The notes under the pieces: model-generated
The model's database searches: none
What the model was told of the DNA's origin: nothing
The model's input: the letters and a program-made list of their open reading frames with translations, nothing else
NCBI RefSeq assembly: GCF_030323865.1
Contig: NZ_CP066362.1
Coordinates: 930,001 to 994,000, forward strand
Length of the DNA stretch: 64,000 nt
Direction: 5' to 3'
DNA from: Pseudarthrobacter defluvii
GTDB lineage: Bacteria; Actinomycetota; Actinomycetes; Actinomycetales; Micrococcaceae
Position numbers and translations under genes: made by a program
Part shown: positions 1 to 6,889 of the stretch, piece by piece
How the letters are laid out: every line of letters starts with the position of its first letter
How positions within the stretch are numbered: position 1 is the stretch's first letter

Positions 1-1074
1 CCGGGGGCGGGTGCCTGTGCCGCCGTCGTGCGCCTGATTGCTGTCCGCTGCCTGCTCCCAGCGCTGGTGCGGCAGGGCCTCCGGGTGGTTCTGCTGGAGG
101 AAGGTGACCATGGTTTCGCGCACCAGGCAGCGCAGGTCGAAGAGTGCCGCGCTGTCCGCGGCGCTCACCAGGATCCGGACGCGGACAAAGCCGCCGGTGG
201 CATCCGTGATCTGCAGGACCCCCACGCGTTCGTCCCACAGCTCGGTACCGGCCAGGGCCCGGCGCAGTTCGGTGCGCATGTCCTCCACCGGCGCACGCCA
301 GTCGAGGTCGAACTCCACGGTGCCCATCACCTCCGACTGGCGGCGGGTCCAATTCTCGAAGGGCGTGGTGGTGAAGTAGGTCGACGGCAGGATCAGCCGG
401 CGGTCGTCCCAAAGGTGCACCACCACGTAGGTCAGCGTGATTTCCTCGATCCGGCCCCACTCCTTCTGCACCACCACCACGTCATCCACACGGATGGCAT
501 CGGTGAAGGCCAGCTGCATCCCGGCGAACACATTCACCAGGGACGTCTGCGCGGCCAAACCGGCGACGATGGAGATCACTCCGGCGGACGCCAGCAGGCC
601 GGCACCGAGCGCCTGGATGGCGGGGAACGTCAGCATGGCGGTGCCGACGGCGAGCACCACCACCAGCGCCACGGCAATCCGCCGCGCCAGGATCATCTGC
701 GTGCGCAGCCGCCGCGCCCGCCGGTTGTCCGCCACGTCCACGCTGTGCCGGGTCAACACCACGGCCTCCACGATCAGCAGCACCGCAATGGCCAGCCAGG
801 CCACCGCGCCGATGAGGGCAATGAGGAGGAAGTGGTCGACGCCGGCGTGCCAGCTTTCGTTCCCGGCCGTCAGCCCCAGCGCGGTACGGACGCCCACCAG
901 GCACAGTGCCAGCCGCAGGGGCTGGCGGGCCACCCGGGAGGTGGCCTGCAGCTCGGGCCGTTTCCGGTTGAGCTTCAGGACGATCTTGCGGAGCAGCCAG
1001 GACAGTGTGAGTCCGGCCAGCACCGCCAGGGCCGTGGCGATAAAGGGCAGGGCGGGATTGAGGACGTCTAGCAC
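1..1074 (-). CDS. MscS-family mechanosensitive ion channel (C-terminus cut by window edge)
   Basis: The leftward frame is open from a GTG at 1074 to the window edge and gives 358 residues. An in-frame TAA lies two codons before the GTG, so no earlier start is possible. The N-terminal half has hydrophobic segments near residues 7-25, 50-65 and 75-95, then a pair near 125-170 leading into the pore-lining stretch LGAGLLASAGVISIVAGLAA. This is followed by the beta-domain signature (LVNVFAGMQLAF, then DDVVVVQKEWGRIEEI and RLILPSTYF). Those features are typical of MscS channels, which open under membrane tension to release solutes during hypo-osmotic shock. The ordinary MscS hallmarks are present, so the family is secure. 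Gating properties and the true C-terminus cannot be judged. Confidence 0.9.
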   Translation of the reverse strand, partial: MLDVLNPALPFIATALAVLAGLTLSWLLRKIVLKLNRKRPELQATSRVARQPLRLALCLVGVRTALGLTAGNESWHAGVDHFLLIALIGAVAWLAIAVLLIVEAVVLTRHSVDVADNRRARRLRTQMILARRIAVALVVVLAVGTAMLTFPAIQALGAGLLASAGVISIVAGLAAQTSLVNVFAGMQLAFTDAIRVDDVVVVQKEWGRIEEITLTYVVVHLWDDRRLILPSTYFTTTPFENWTRRQSEVMGTVEFDLDWRAPVEDMRTELRRALAGTELWDERVGVLQITDATGGFVRVRILVSAADSAALFDLRCLVRETMVTFLQQNHPEALPHQRWEQAADSNQAHDGGTGTRPR

Positions 1075-1168
1075 CTTTTAACGTTTATCAAGCATGTGCC
1101 GGGCCTTCGAAATCGGGCCTGCCGGGGCGTGTCCGGAACGTGGCACCAGCCCGGCGCAGGAACCCGGC

Positions 1169-1576
1169 TTAGGGTCCCAGGGGCAGCAGGATCAGGGTAA
1201 CCAGGGCCGGGAGCGTTGCCGCGAGGGTCCCCGGCAGGCTCTCCCACTTCCTGGGGTAGTGCCCTTGGAGGTCTGCCAGCAGCATGGTGGGGGCGGTGAG
1301 GACCATGTTGGCGCAGCAGTAGACCACCAGCGTGTAGCCGACCACGAGCTGTCCCGAGTTGGCGGCGACTACGCCGGCGAGCACGCCCAGCGCAATCACC
1401 AGGTTCTTGTATCCCGTGGGAATGGCCCACATCATCACCGCCGGCACGTTCTCGGGCGGCGTGCTCAGGAATTTCTGCGCCCACCGGCTGCGGCGAAGGA
1501 GGAAGCTCTCCACCGGAAACACGAAGATATAGATGACCGCGGCGAGTACGGCGAAGATCTGCGCTACAGCATTCAT
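1169..1576 (-). CDS. DUF1304-family small integral membrane protein
   Basis: This 135-residue protein has four hydrophobic segments, near residues 3-24, 55-77, 80-100 and 113-133. The N-terminus (AVIYIFVFPVESFLLRRSRW), the central GYKNLVIALGVLAGV and the C-terminal layout match the DUF1304 family of four-helix membrane proteins of unknown function. The length equals the usual family length of about 120-135 residues. It is divergent from the cupin gene at 1690, and the 113-bp gap between them carries a short inverted repeat. No biochemical role is known, and I infer only membrane location. Confidence 0.75.
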   Translation of the reverse strand: MNAVAQIFAVLAAVIYIFVFPVESFLLRRSRWAQKFLSTPPENVPAVMMWAIPTGYKNLVIALGVLAGVVAANSGQLVVGYTLVVYCCANMVLTAPTMLLADLQGHYPRKWESLPGTLAATLPALVTLILLPLGP

Positions 1577-1610
1577 GCTCGAAGATTAGGACCGGCCCTG
1601 CGGTTGCTCC

Positions 1611-1628
1611 ATCCCCACGAAAGGGGAT
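1611..1628. promoter_or_regulatory. Short inverted repeat between divergent genes
   Basis: ATCCCC and GGGGAT are separated by the six bases ACGAAA, giving a perfect 6+6 inverted repeat between the divergent starts at 1576 and 1690. It could be an operator for either gene. It is short enough that chance cannot be excluded. Confidence 0.3.
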
Positions 1629-1689
1629 TGTAGGGCGGTGCCGCACACCCGGGGTCCCCTGCGGGAAGAACGCGGGTAGCCTTGGGCGC

Positions 1690-2025
1690 ATGCAGAAGAT
1701 ATCTATCGACGCGCTGGCCCGGCAGCAGCTCGAGGCTGCTCTGACCTCCACCAATGGCCGTGCTGCCGACACGGTATACGGCGGCCATGAGAAGATCCTC
1801 CGGCAGACGGTCATGGCCATGAAGGCCGGAACGCAGCTGAGTGAGCACCAGAACCCCGGCGACGCTACCGTCTTCGTGGTCCAGGGCTGCGTGAGCCTCA
1901 AGGCCGGCGGGGAGTCGTGGCAGGGCAAGACCGGCGACTTGCTGATCGTCCCGCCCGGCCTGCACAGCCTTCACGCCGAAGAGGACTCCACCTTCCTGTT
2001 CACGGTGGCGAAGTACCGCAACTGA
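1690..2025 (+). CDS. Small single-domain cupin protein
   Basis: The protein has 111 residues. The C-terminal two thirds form one cupin barrel: the segment around residues 50-75 (LSEHQNPGDATVFVVQGCVS) and the second motif GDLLIVPPGLHSL near residues 86-100. Only some of the usual metal ligands are visible (H at HQN, H at GLHSL), so metal binding is uncertain. Proteins of this size serve as small sensors, isomerases or dioxygenase-like folds, and no substrate can be named. The start is the first ATG after the divergent promoter region. It stands alone, and the frame at 1971-2342 on the other strand overlaps its last 55 bases. Confidence 0.75.
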   Translation: MQKISIDALARQQLEAALTSTNGRAADTVYGGHEKILRQTVMAMKAGTQLSEHQNPGDATVFVVQGCVSLKAGGESWQGKTGDLLIVPPGLHSLHAEEDSTFLFTVAKYRN

Positions 2026-2342
2026 GCCGTGCTTACTGCGGTCAGCACACTGTCAACGGGCAGGGACGCCAATAGTGCCCTCAGCCGCGGCGACGGCGCC
2101 GGGACGTCGACCGTCCTGAGCTCCCGGACCTGCAGCAACAGGTCCCAAAGAACTGGATCGTCTGTGCGGCCGGCCCCTTCCAGCAGTTCCTGGACAGCGC
2201 GCTCGTCATCCAGAATGCGTTCCTGCAGGGCCTTGTCTTCCACGATCTCTCCCTTCAACTCCACCGAAAGGGTCCGAGAGTCTCCGGACGGGCGGCAGGT
2301 GAGCGCTGCGCCGGAACGTTGGCCATCCCGGCGCAGCCGCAC
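1971..2342 (-). CDS. Hypothetical protein, anti-sigma-like N-terminal sequence (doubtful or remnant)
   Basis: This is a leftward frame of up to 123 residues from GTG 2342; an alternative GTG is at 2264. The centre reads DDERAVQELLEGAGRTDDPV and then VPAPSPRLRALLA. This resembles the acidic, helical N-termini of actinobacterial anti-sigma-like proteins that sit next to secreted repeat proteins such as the one at 2355-3005. The rest of such a protein is missing: there is no transmembrane helix and no extracytoplasmic domain. No convincing ribosome binding site precedes either start, and the end overlaps the convergent cupin gene. It may be a truncated remnant or not a gene at all. Confidence 0.35.
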   Translation of the reverse strand: MRLRRDGQRSGAALTCRPSGDSRTLSVELKGEIVEDKALQERILDDERAVQELLEGAGRTDDPVLWDLLLQVRELRTVDVPAPSPRLRALLASLPVDSVLTAVSTAQLRYFATVNRKVESSSA

Positions 2343-2354
2343 ATCGCTGGCAGG

Positions 2355-3005
2355 CTACCGCTGTCCGCCGTGCTTGGCGCCGTTGCCTGCGGCCTGGTGG
2401 CCCCCGGCGTTGGAGGCGGGTGCACCCTGGTGCTGCTCCTTTACCTGCTGCTTTAACTGGCCCTCCTCAGGCGTTGCAGCTGCCTCGCTGCCGTCCTCGC
2501 CGCCTCCGGGAGCGGCAACAGTGGCGCAGTAGGCGCCGACGCCGCCTTCCCCGCCGGCTGCGCGGACCAGGGCCGCGTAGGCCGTGGACGAAGTACCCAG
2601 GCCGCCGTTGCTGAACGCGTTGCACAGGCCAAAGGCGGCAGGGCCGAATGCGTCAGGTCCTGCTGGAGTGGACGTCTGCGACGGTTCAGGATCAGCCGTT
2701 TCCGTGGGGGCGGGCTCCGGTGACTCGGTTTCTGTCGCCGTTGGTGCCGGGTCCGGAGCTTCCGTCTCGGTTTCGGTGGGGGTGGGATCTGGGGATTCGG
2801 TTTCCGTCGCGGTGGGGCTCGGGGACGGTGATTCAGTTTCGGTTGCTGTGGGGCTCGGCGACGGCGATTCGGTCCCGGCAAGGACAGACGGCGCGTCCGG
2901 TGACGATTCTGCCATCGCGGCAACGCCTGTGCCGCCAACCGCCAGCGCGCCTGCTGCGAGCACAGTCATGGCGAGCTTGTTGCCTGAAAAGGTGAAGAAA
3001 GACAT
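2355..3005 (-). CDS. Secreted Pro/Thr/Glu/Ser-repeat protein
   Basis: This 216-residue protein starts at an ATG 7 bases after GGAGGG. Residues 1-32 form a signal peptide (basic start, then AMTVLAAGALAVGGTGVAAM). Residues 40-115 are a low-complexity stretch of SPSPSPTATETE-like units, encoded by near-identical tandem DNA repeats. After it comes a conserved-looking block, FGLCNAFSNGGLGTSSTAYA, ending in VGAYCATV, with two cysteines that could form a disulfide. Similar secreted proteins with a CNAF...STAY...YC block occur next to ECF-sigma/anti-sigma loci in actinobacteria. The C-terminus is Gln/Gly/Ala-rich. It is probably exported and flexible in the wall; its function is unknown. Confidence 0.7.
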   Translation of the reverse strand: MSFFTFSGNKLAMTVLAAGALAVGGTGVAAMAESSPDAPSVLAGTESPSPSPTATETESPSPSPTATETESPDPTPTETETEAPDPAPTATETESPEPAPTETADPEPSQTSTPAGPDAFGPAAFGLCNAFSNGGLGTSSTAYAALVRAAGGEGGVGAYCATVAAPGGGEDGSEAAATPEEGQLKQQVKEQHQGAPASNAGGHQAAGNGAKHGGQR

Positions 3006-3167
3006 GAGACCCTCCGTTGACGAATTTCTGGATTGCGTTCAACTTCCGCGGAGTTGCCCCCGCACTTAATGAATCGAAATCCGCGTCACGGAGGTTACGG
3101 GTCTCCAAAAATCTTGTGACGGATTTGTCAAAATCTCTGCCGGGCAGCCCTGAAATGACCCCAGAAC

Positions 3168-3229
3168 CATCGATTGCTCCGCACTTGTCGTTCTGGGCGT
3201 TCAAAACGACAGTTACGGAGCAATCGATG
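3168..3229. terminator. Large interrupted hairpin downstream of the MFS gene
   Basis: CATCGATTGCTCCG (3168-3181) is perfectly complementary to CGGAGCAATCGATG (3216-3229). Inside it, GTCGTT pairs with AACGAC, so the arms form a stem of about 22 pairs broken by a small bulge. It begins 17 bases beyond the MFS stop codon at 3246, where a transcript terminator would sit. No T-run follows in the leftward direction, so a role as an operator or RNA-stability element is also possible. Confidence 0.6.
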
Positions 3230-3245
3230 AAGGGGTGGTTTGGGG

Positions 3246-4502
3246 TTATGCCGGGTCCTGGACCTTGTCGGCCACGGGGCGGGGCTCCAGCCAGATCCGC
3301 TCCCGCGGGCCGGGCGGGTAGGCATACCTTTTTCCAGCCAGGGTGATGACGAACGCGGCCACCACAGGGATCGCCGCGGCGGCCGGAACCAGCAGCGGGC
3401 CGCCAACCACCAGGGCGGCCGAACCGTAAAGCGCTCCGATGGTGATGCCCAACTGGATGGTCAGGACGGTGAGTCCGTTGGCGGCCTCGCTGTATTCGCC
3501 GCCGGCACGAAGGATCGCGGACTGGTTGTAGATGCCAATGGCGCCCAGGCCGGCTCCCCAAACGGTCATCAGAACCAAGGCCAGGACGAGGTTCCCTACC
3601 GCAAGTGGAAGGAGGAACATCGAAGCGGCGATGGCCGCCGTCGTAATCAAAAGCGAACGGCGGGGACGGGAATCCACGGTGAGCCCGGCGATCCAGATGC
3701 CCAGCAGGCCGGAACCGCCCAGAACTGTGAGGGAGAGGCTGGTGGCATAGTCCGGCAGGCTCGCCTCACGGATGAACGGCGCGATGTACGTGAACAGGGC
3801 AAAGTGTGCCAGCACCAGCAGGGGCCAGGCAATCGCCACTGACTTCACGCCGGGCTGGCCGATCGCCTTGCGCAGGGACGGGCGGGCGGCGTCGCTGATG
3901 CGCTGGACCCGGGGGAGCAGCCAGAACGCGAGAACGGTCAGCACCACACCGAATCCGGCGAGCACCATGAATGCGGCACGCCAGCCCAGGAAGCCGCCCA
4001 GGGCCGTTCCCACCGGGGCCCCGATGGCCAGGCCCAGGCTGTTGCCGCTGAACACGATGGCCAGGGCCTTGCCTACCTTGTCCGCGGGCACCACCCGTGA
4101 CACGAACGGCGCCATGGTGGTCCAAAGCAGTCCGTGCGCCAGGCCGCCCACCAGCCTGGCGATCATCGCGGAGGTGAAGTCCGGGGCCAGTCCCACCAGT
4201 GCATTGCTGAGGGCGAATGTCAGGACCAGGCCCACCAGCAGGGCGTGCCGCGGGATCTTCCCCAGCAGCCGGGCGGCCGGAACCACCGTTACCACAATGA
4301 CGGCGGCGTAGGCGGCTGCCAGGTATCCGGCCACCGGCTCGGACACGCCCAGGCCGGTGCTGATCTGCGGCAGCAGCCCGGACGGGAGGAGCTCGGTGGT
4401 GATGGCAGTAAACGCGATGGTGGCCAGGACCACCATCGCGGCGTAGGGAAAACGGGTAGGGGACGGCGCGGAAATCGCGGAAGACATGGGGGTGCGGTCC
4501 AT
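3246..4502 (-). CDS. MFS transporter, DHA1/AraJ-like drug or sugar efflux type
   Basis: The 418-residue protein has twelve predicted hydrophobic segments. The first starts near residue 20 (YAAMVVLATIAFTAITTELLP), a start typical of the DHA1 group that includes AraJ- and YdhP-like exporters. The loop after helix 2 has the MFS motif A variant GKIPRHALLVG, and the central GLLWTTMAPFVSRVVP matches the family. The true start may be the ATG five codons in (4487), because neither has a strong ribosome binding site. It is monocistronic, with a large hairpin downstream. The likely role is proton-driven efflux of a small molecule; the substrate is not evident. Confidence 0.8.
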   Translation of the reverse strand: MDRTPMSSAISAPSPTRFPYAAMVVLATIAFTAITTELLPSGLLPQISTGLGVSEPVAGYLAAAYAAVIVVTVVPAARLLGKIPRHALLVGLVLTFALSNALVGLAPDFTSAMIARLVGGLAHGLLWTTMAPFVSRVVPADKVGKALAIVFSGNSLGLAIGAPVGTALGGFLGWRAAFMVLAGFGVVLTVLAFWLLPRVQRISDAARPSLRKAIGQPGVKSVAIAWPLLVLAHFALFTYIAPFIREASLPDYATSLSLTVLGGSGLLGIWIAGLTVDSRPRRSLLITTAAIAASMFLLPLAVGNLVLALVLMTVWGAGLGAIGIYNQSAILRAGGEYSEAANGLTVLTIQLGITIGALYGSAALVVGGPLLVPAAAAIPVVAAFVITLAGKRYAYPPGPRERIWLEPRPVADKVQDPA

Positions 4503-4653
4503 TCAAGGGGAGGGCTTGGAATGCGGCTCGGCTCGCCGGACAATTCCTCCATTAAATTTACCGGACCAGAGGGCCTGTCACAGACGTGACACGGTCACCC
4601 GCACTCCCGCCCGCAGTGCCCCAGCATGAGCTTCGCGACCGGCTGGAACAGGA

Positions 4654-4839
4654 CTACCGGCCGCCGAAGTCCGTGTCCGTGTAGGACCCAGGCCGGCGGC
4701 CGGCGCTTTGGCAGGCACAGCTGCCCTGAACCTCGATGCGCACCGCTGCCGGCACACCCGGATCGACACGCAGGTTCAGGGTTTCAGCACCTACCGCGGT
4801 GACATGCAGGACAGCTTCTTGGGAGGAAATGGCAGACAT
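4654..4839 (-). CDS. 61-residue protein of unknown function at the end of the SQ operon
   Basis: The ATG at 4839 follows an AAGAAAAGGA ribosome binding site and starts 14 bases after the stop of the SQ isomerase gene, so it looks co-transcribed. The protein begins MSAISSQEAVLHVTAVGAET and has a short beta-rich pattern (LNLRVDPGVPAAVRIEVQG), then a CAC cysteine pair near residues 41-43 and a Gly/Asp-rich tail. It has no signal peptide and no membrane segment. I do not recognise a family. Its place at the end of an otherwise fully assignable catabolic operon suggests an accessory role, possibly metal- or sulfur-linked through the CxC, but this is inference. Confidence 0.6.
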   Translation of the reverse strand: MSAISSQEAVLHVTAVGAETLNLRVDPGVPAAVRIEVQGSCACQSAGRRPGSYTDTDFGGR

Positions 4840-4853
4840 TCGATGTCCTTTTC

Positions 4854-6107
4854 TTAGACGTGGGTTTGGTTGATTCGGGAATCGAGCAGGCCTGCTGCGA
4901 GTGCCGGCGCCAGTCCGGGGGCCAGCGGAAGGCGCGGAACCACCAAGCAGTGCCACAGGTGGTAGATGTCGGCCTTGCCGGACCAGACAGTCGAGCTGAC
5001 ATTGCCGTTCTCGTCGAGTTCCTGCTTCCAGGATCCGTGCTCGTAGTCGATGAACCAGTCGCGGGCATGGTCCCAGATCCGCTCATACCAGTCCGCGTAC
5101 TTCGTCTCGCCGGTGGCAAGGTAAAGGGCTGCCGCGCCTCCAATGGCCTCCGCGGGAACCCAGCGGATGCGGGTGGTGACAACCGGCTTTCCCTCCCAGT
5201 CCACGGTGTACACAAATCCCCGGTGGCCGTCCGGTTCCCACGCGTCGCGGATGGCGGCGTCGAACAGGCCCCGGGCGTCTTCGAGGAGCCAGGCCGGGAC
5301 GTCCAGGCCGCGGGCCTCTAATCCAGCGCGAAGGTGGAGGAGCAGCCGCGCCCACTCCACCCAGTGGCCCGGCGTTCCGCCGTAGGCACGGAACTGGCTG
5401 GCCCGGTCATCGGTGTTGTACTCCGGCATCGGGTTCCACTCCGGGTCGAAGTGCTCGAACACCCGGTAGTTGTTGTTGCGCGCGAAGTCGTGGATGAGCA
5501 CCTCGGCGATGTGCAGCGCCCGTTCGATCCAGCGGTTCTCCCCGGTCACGTCGGCGACGATCAGGTAGGCCTCCACCGAGTGCATGCTCGCGTTCCCGCC
5601 GCGGTAGGCCTCGGTTTCGGTGAATTCCCGGTTCCACGAGTCGAAGCACATGTTGGCCTGGTGGTCCCAGAACTTGGTGTCGGCTATCCGGAGTGCTTCG
5701 TCGAGCAGTTCCCGGGCTCCCGGGCGCCCCGCGGCAACGGCACTGGCGGCAGCCAGTAGCACGAAGGAGTGCTGGTAGCCGGACTTGGTGTCGTTCACGG
5801 GCCCGTTCGCGTCCACCTCGGCGTACCAGCCACCGAACTCGTCATCGTGGAGGACGCCGTTGAGTGCGTTGATGCCGTGGTCCACGAGGGTCGCAGCGCC
5901 CGGCCGTCCCATCAGCGCGGCGACTGCGAAGCTGTGTGTCATTCGGGCGGTGATCCAAAGATGAGTTGGCTTGTCGGCGAATACCTTGCCGTAGTTGTCC
6001 AGCCAGCCGAAACCTGTGGATACTTTCGACGCCTCGGCGAAGCGGATCAGCCGGTCGGTTTCCGCCTCAAGCCATCGTGCGTGGGCGGCACTTTCGAGCC
6101 AGGTCAT
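4854..6107 (-). CDS. yihS: Sulfoquinovose isomerase (YihS-type, AGE superfamily)
   Basis: This protein of 417 residues converts sulfoquinovose to 6-deoxy-6-sulfofructose in the cytoplasm. It aligns almost without gaps with the E. coli YihS sequence as I recall it (about 413 residues). Shared blocks include THLWITARM near residue 48, GGWYAEV, GYQHSFVLL, YRGGNASMHSVEAYLIV near 170-185, FRAYGGTPGHWVEWARLLLH near 245 and DIYHLWHCLVVPRLPLAPGL near 385. The histidines in SMHS, GHW and YHLWH are the ones expected in the (alpha/alpha)6 barrel active site. Ordinary N-acylglucosamine 2-epimerases are much less similar. It is near the end of the leftward SQ operon, just after the exporter gene, which fits the pathway. 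Confidence 0.92.
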   Translation of the reverse strand: MTWLESAAHARWLEAETDRLIRFAEASKVSTGFGWLDNYGKVFADKPTHLWITARMTHSFAVAALMGRPGAATLVDHGINALNGVLHDDEFGGWYAEVDANGPVNDTKSGYQHSFVLLAAASAVAAGRPGARELLDEALRIADTKFWDHQANMCFDSWNREFTETEAYRGGNASMHSVEAYLIVADVTGENRWIERALHIAEVLIHDFARNNNYRVFEHFDPEWNPMPEYNTDDRASQFRAYGGTPGHWVEWARLLLHLRAGLEARGLDVPAWLLEDARGLFDAAIRDAWEPDGHRGFVYTVDWEGKPVVTTRIRWVPAEAIGGAAALYLATGETKYADWYERIWDHARDWFIDYEHGSWKQELDENGNVSSTVWSGKADIYHLWHCLVVPRLPLAPGLAPALAAGLLDSRINQTHV

Positions 6108-6145
6108 GTCATGTCCTCTTTCTGGTAGGAATGCGGGATGTCGGG

Positions 6146-6889
6146 TCAGGCGGCGGCGTCAAGCACGCCGCGGATGATGGTGGCCGCCGCTCCCAGGTAG
6201 GCCAGGATGATCAGCAGTATCTGTGCGGCGCGGGCGGGGACGAACTTTGACGCGAGGTCGCCCAGCACCAGCCCGGCCAGGCACGCCACGGCAACAGCCA
6301 CCCACATGCCCAGCGGCATCGCGGGGAAGGTCGCCGGGGCGGTGATGGCCTTGGAGATGAGCGAGAACGTTCCGATGGTGAAAAAGTACGGCTGCATGGT
6401 GGCCGCGAAGGACTTGTGCTGCCACCGGGTGGCGATGGAGTACATGCTGACGGCCGGACCGCCCACCCCGGCCGCCGTGTTCATGAACCCGCTGAGGCCG
6501 CCGGCAGTGAAGAGGTAGCGGCGGCGCTCCGGCAGGGTGGCGGACTTCAGGACCAGCAGGACCGTCAGCCCGGCGGCCAGGAGAACCCCAATGGAGATTT
6601 CCAGGACCGGCGCCGGAATGAGGCGGATCAGGAACGCCGCCGGGATGATGCCCAGCAGCGCCGAGGCCGCGAGCAGCAGGTAGCGCTTCCAATCGATGTC
6701 CCTGACCACCCGGAAGATGATGGCCCCAGCCGTCACGGCGCCGCACACGTTCACCAGCACCACGCCTTCCACCGGCCCCAGGAGCAGGACCAGGAAGGGG
6801 GCGGCCACCAGGGCGAAGCCCATCCCGGTGATCCGCTGCATCCCCGCTCCCATGACGACGGCGCCCAGCACCAGCCCGGTGGTCAGCAT
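6146..6889 (-). CDS. TauE/SafE-family organosulfonate exporter
   Basis: A 247-residue integral membrane protein with about eight hydrophobic segments. It has the TauE/SafE repeat signature: GMGFALVAAPFLVLLLGPVEG near residues 22-42 and, in the second half, GLSGFMNTAAGVGGPAVSMY near 132-150. Members export small sulfonates or sulfite. In an SQ operon the expected cargo is the end product, sulfolactate (or DHPS in other branches). The ATG lies directly on the stop of the dehydrogenase gene (TAAATG), which implies translational coupling with the enzyme that would make sulfolactate. The exact substrate is inferred from context. Confidence 0.85.
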   Translation of the reverse strand: MLTTGLVLGAVVMGAGMQRITGMGFALVAAPFLVLLLGPVEGVVLVNVCGAVTAGAIIFRVVRDIDWKRYLLLAASALLGIIPAAFLIRLIPAPVLEISIGVLLAAGLTVLLVLKSATLPERRRYLFTAGGLSGFMNTAAGVGGPAVSMYSIATRWQHKSFAATMQPYFFTIGTFSLISKAITAPATFPAMPLGMWVAVAVACLAGLVLGDLASKFVPARAAQILLIILAYLGAAATIIRGVLDAAA

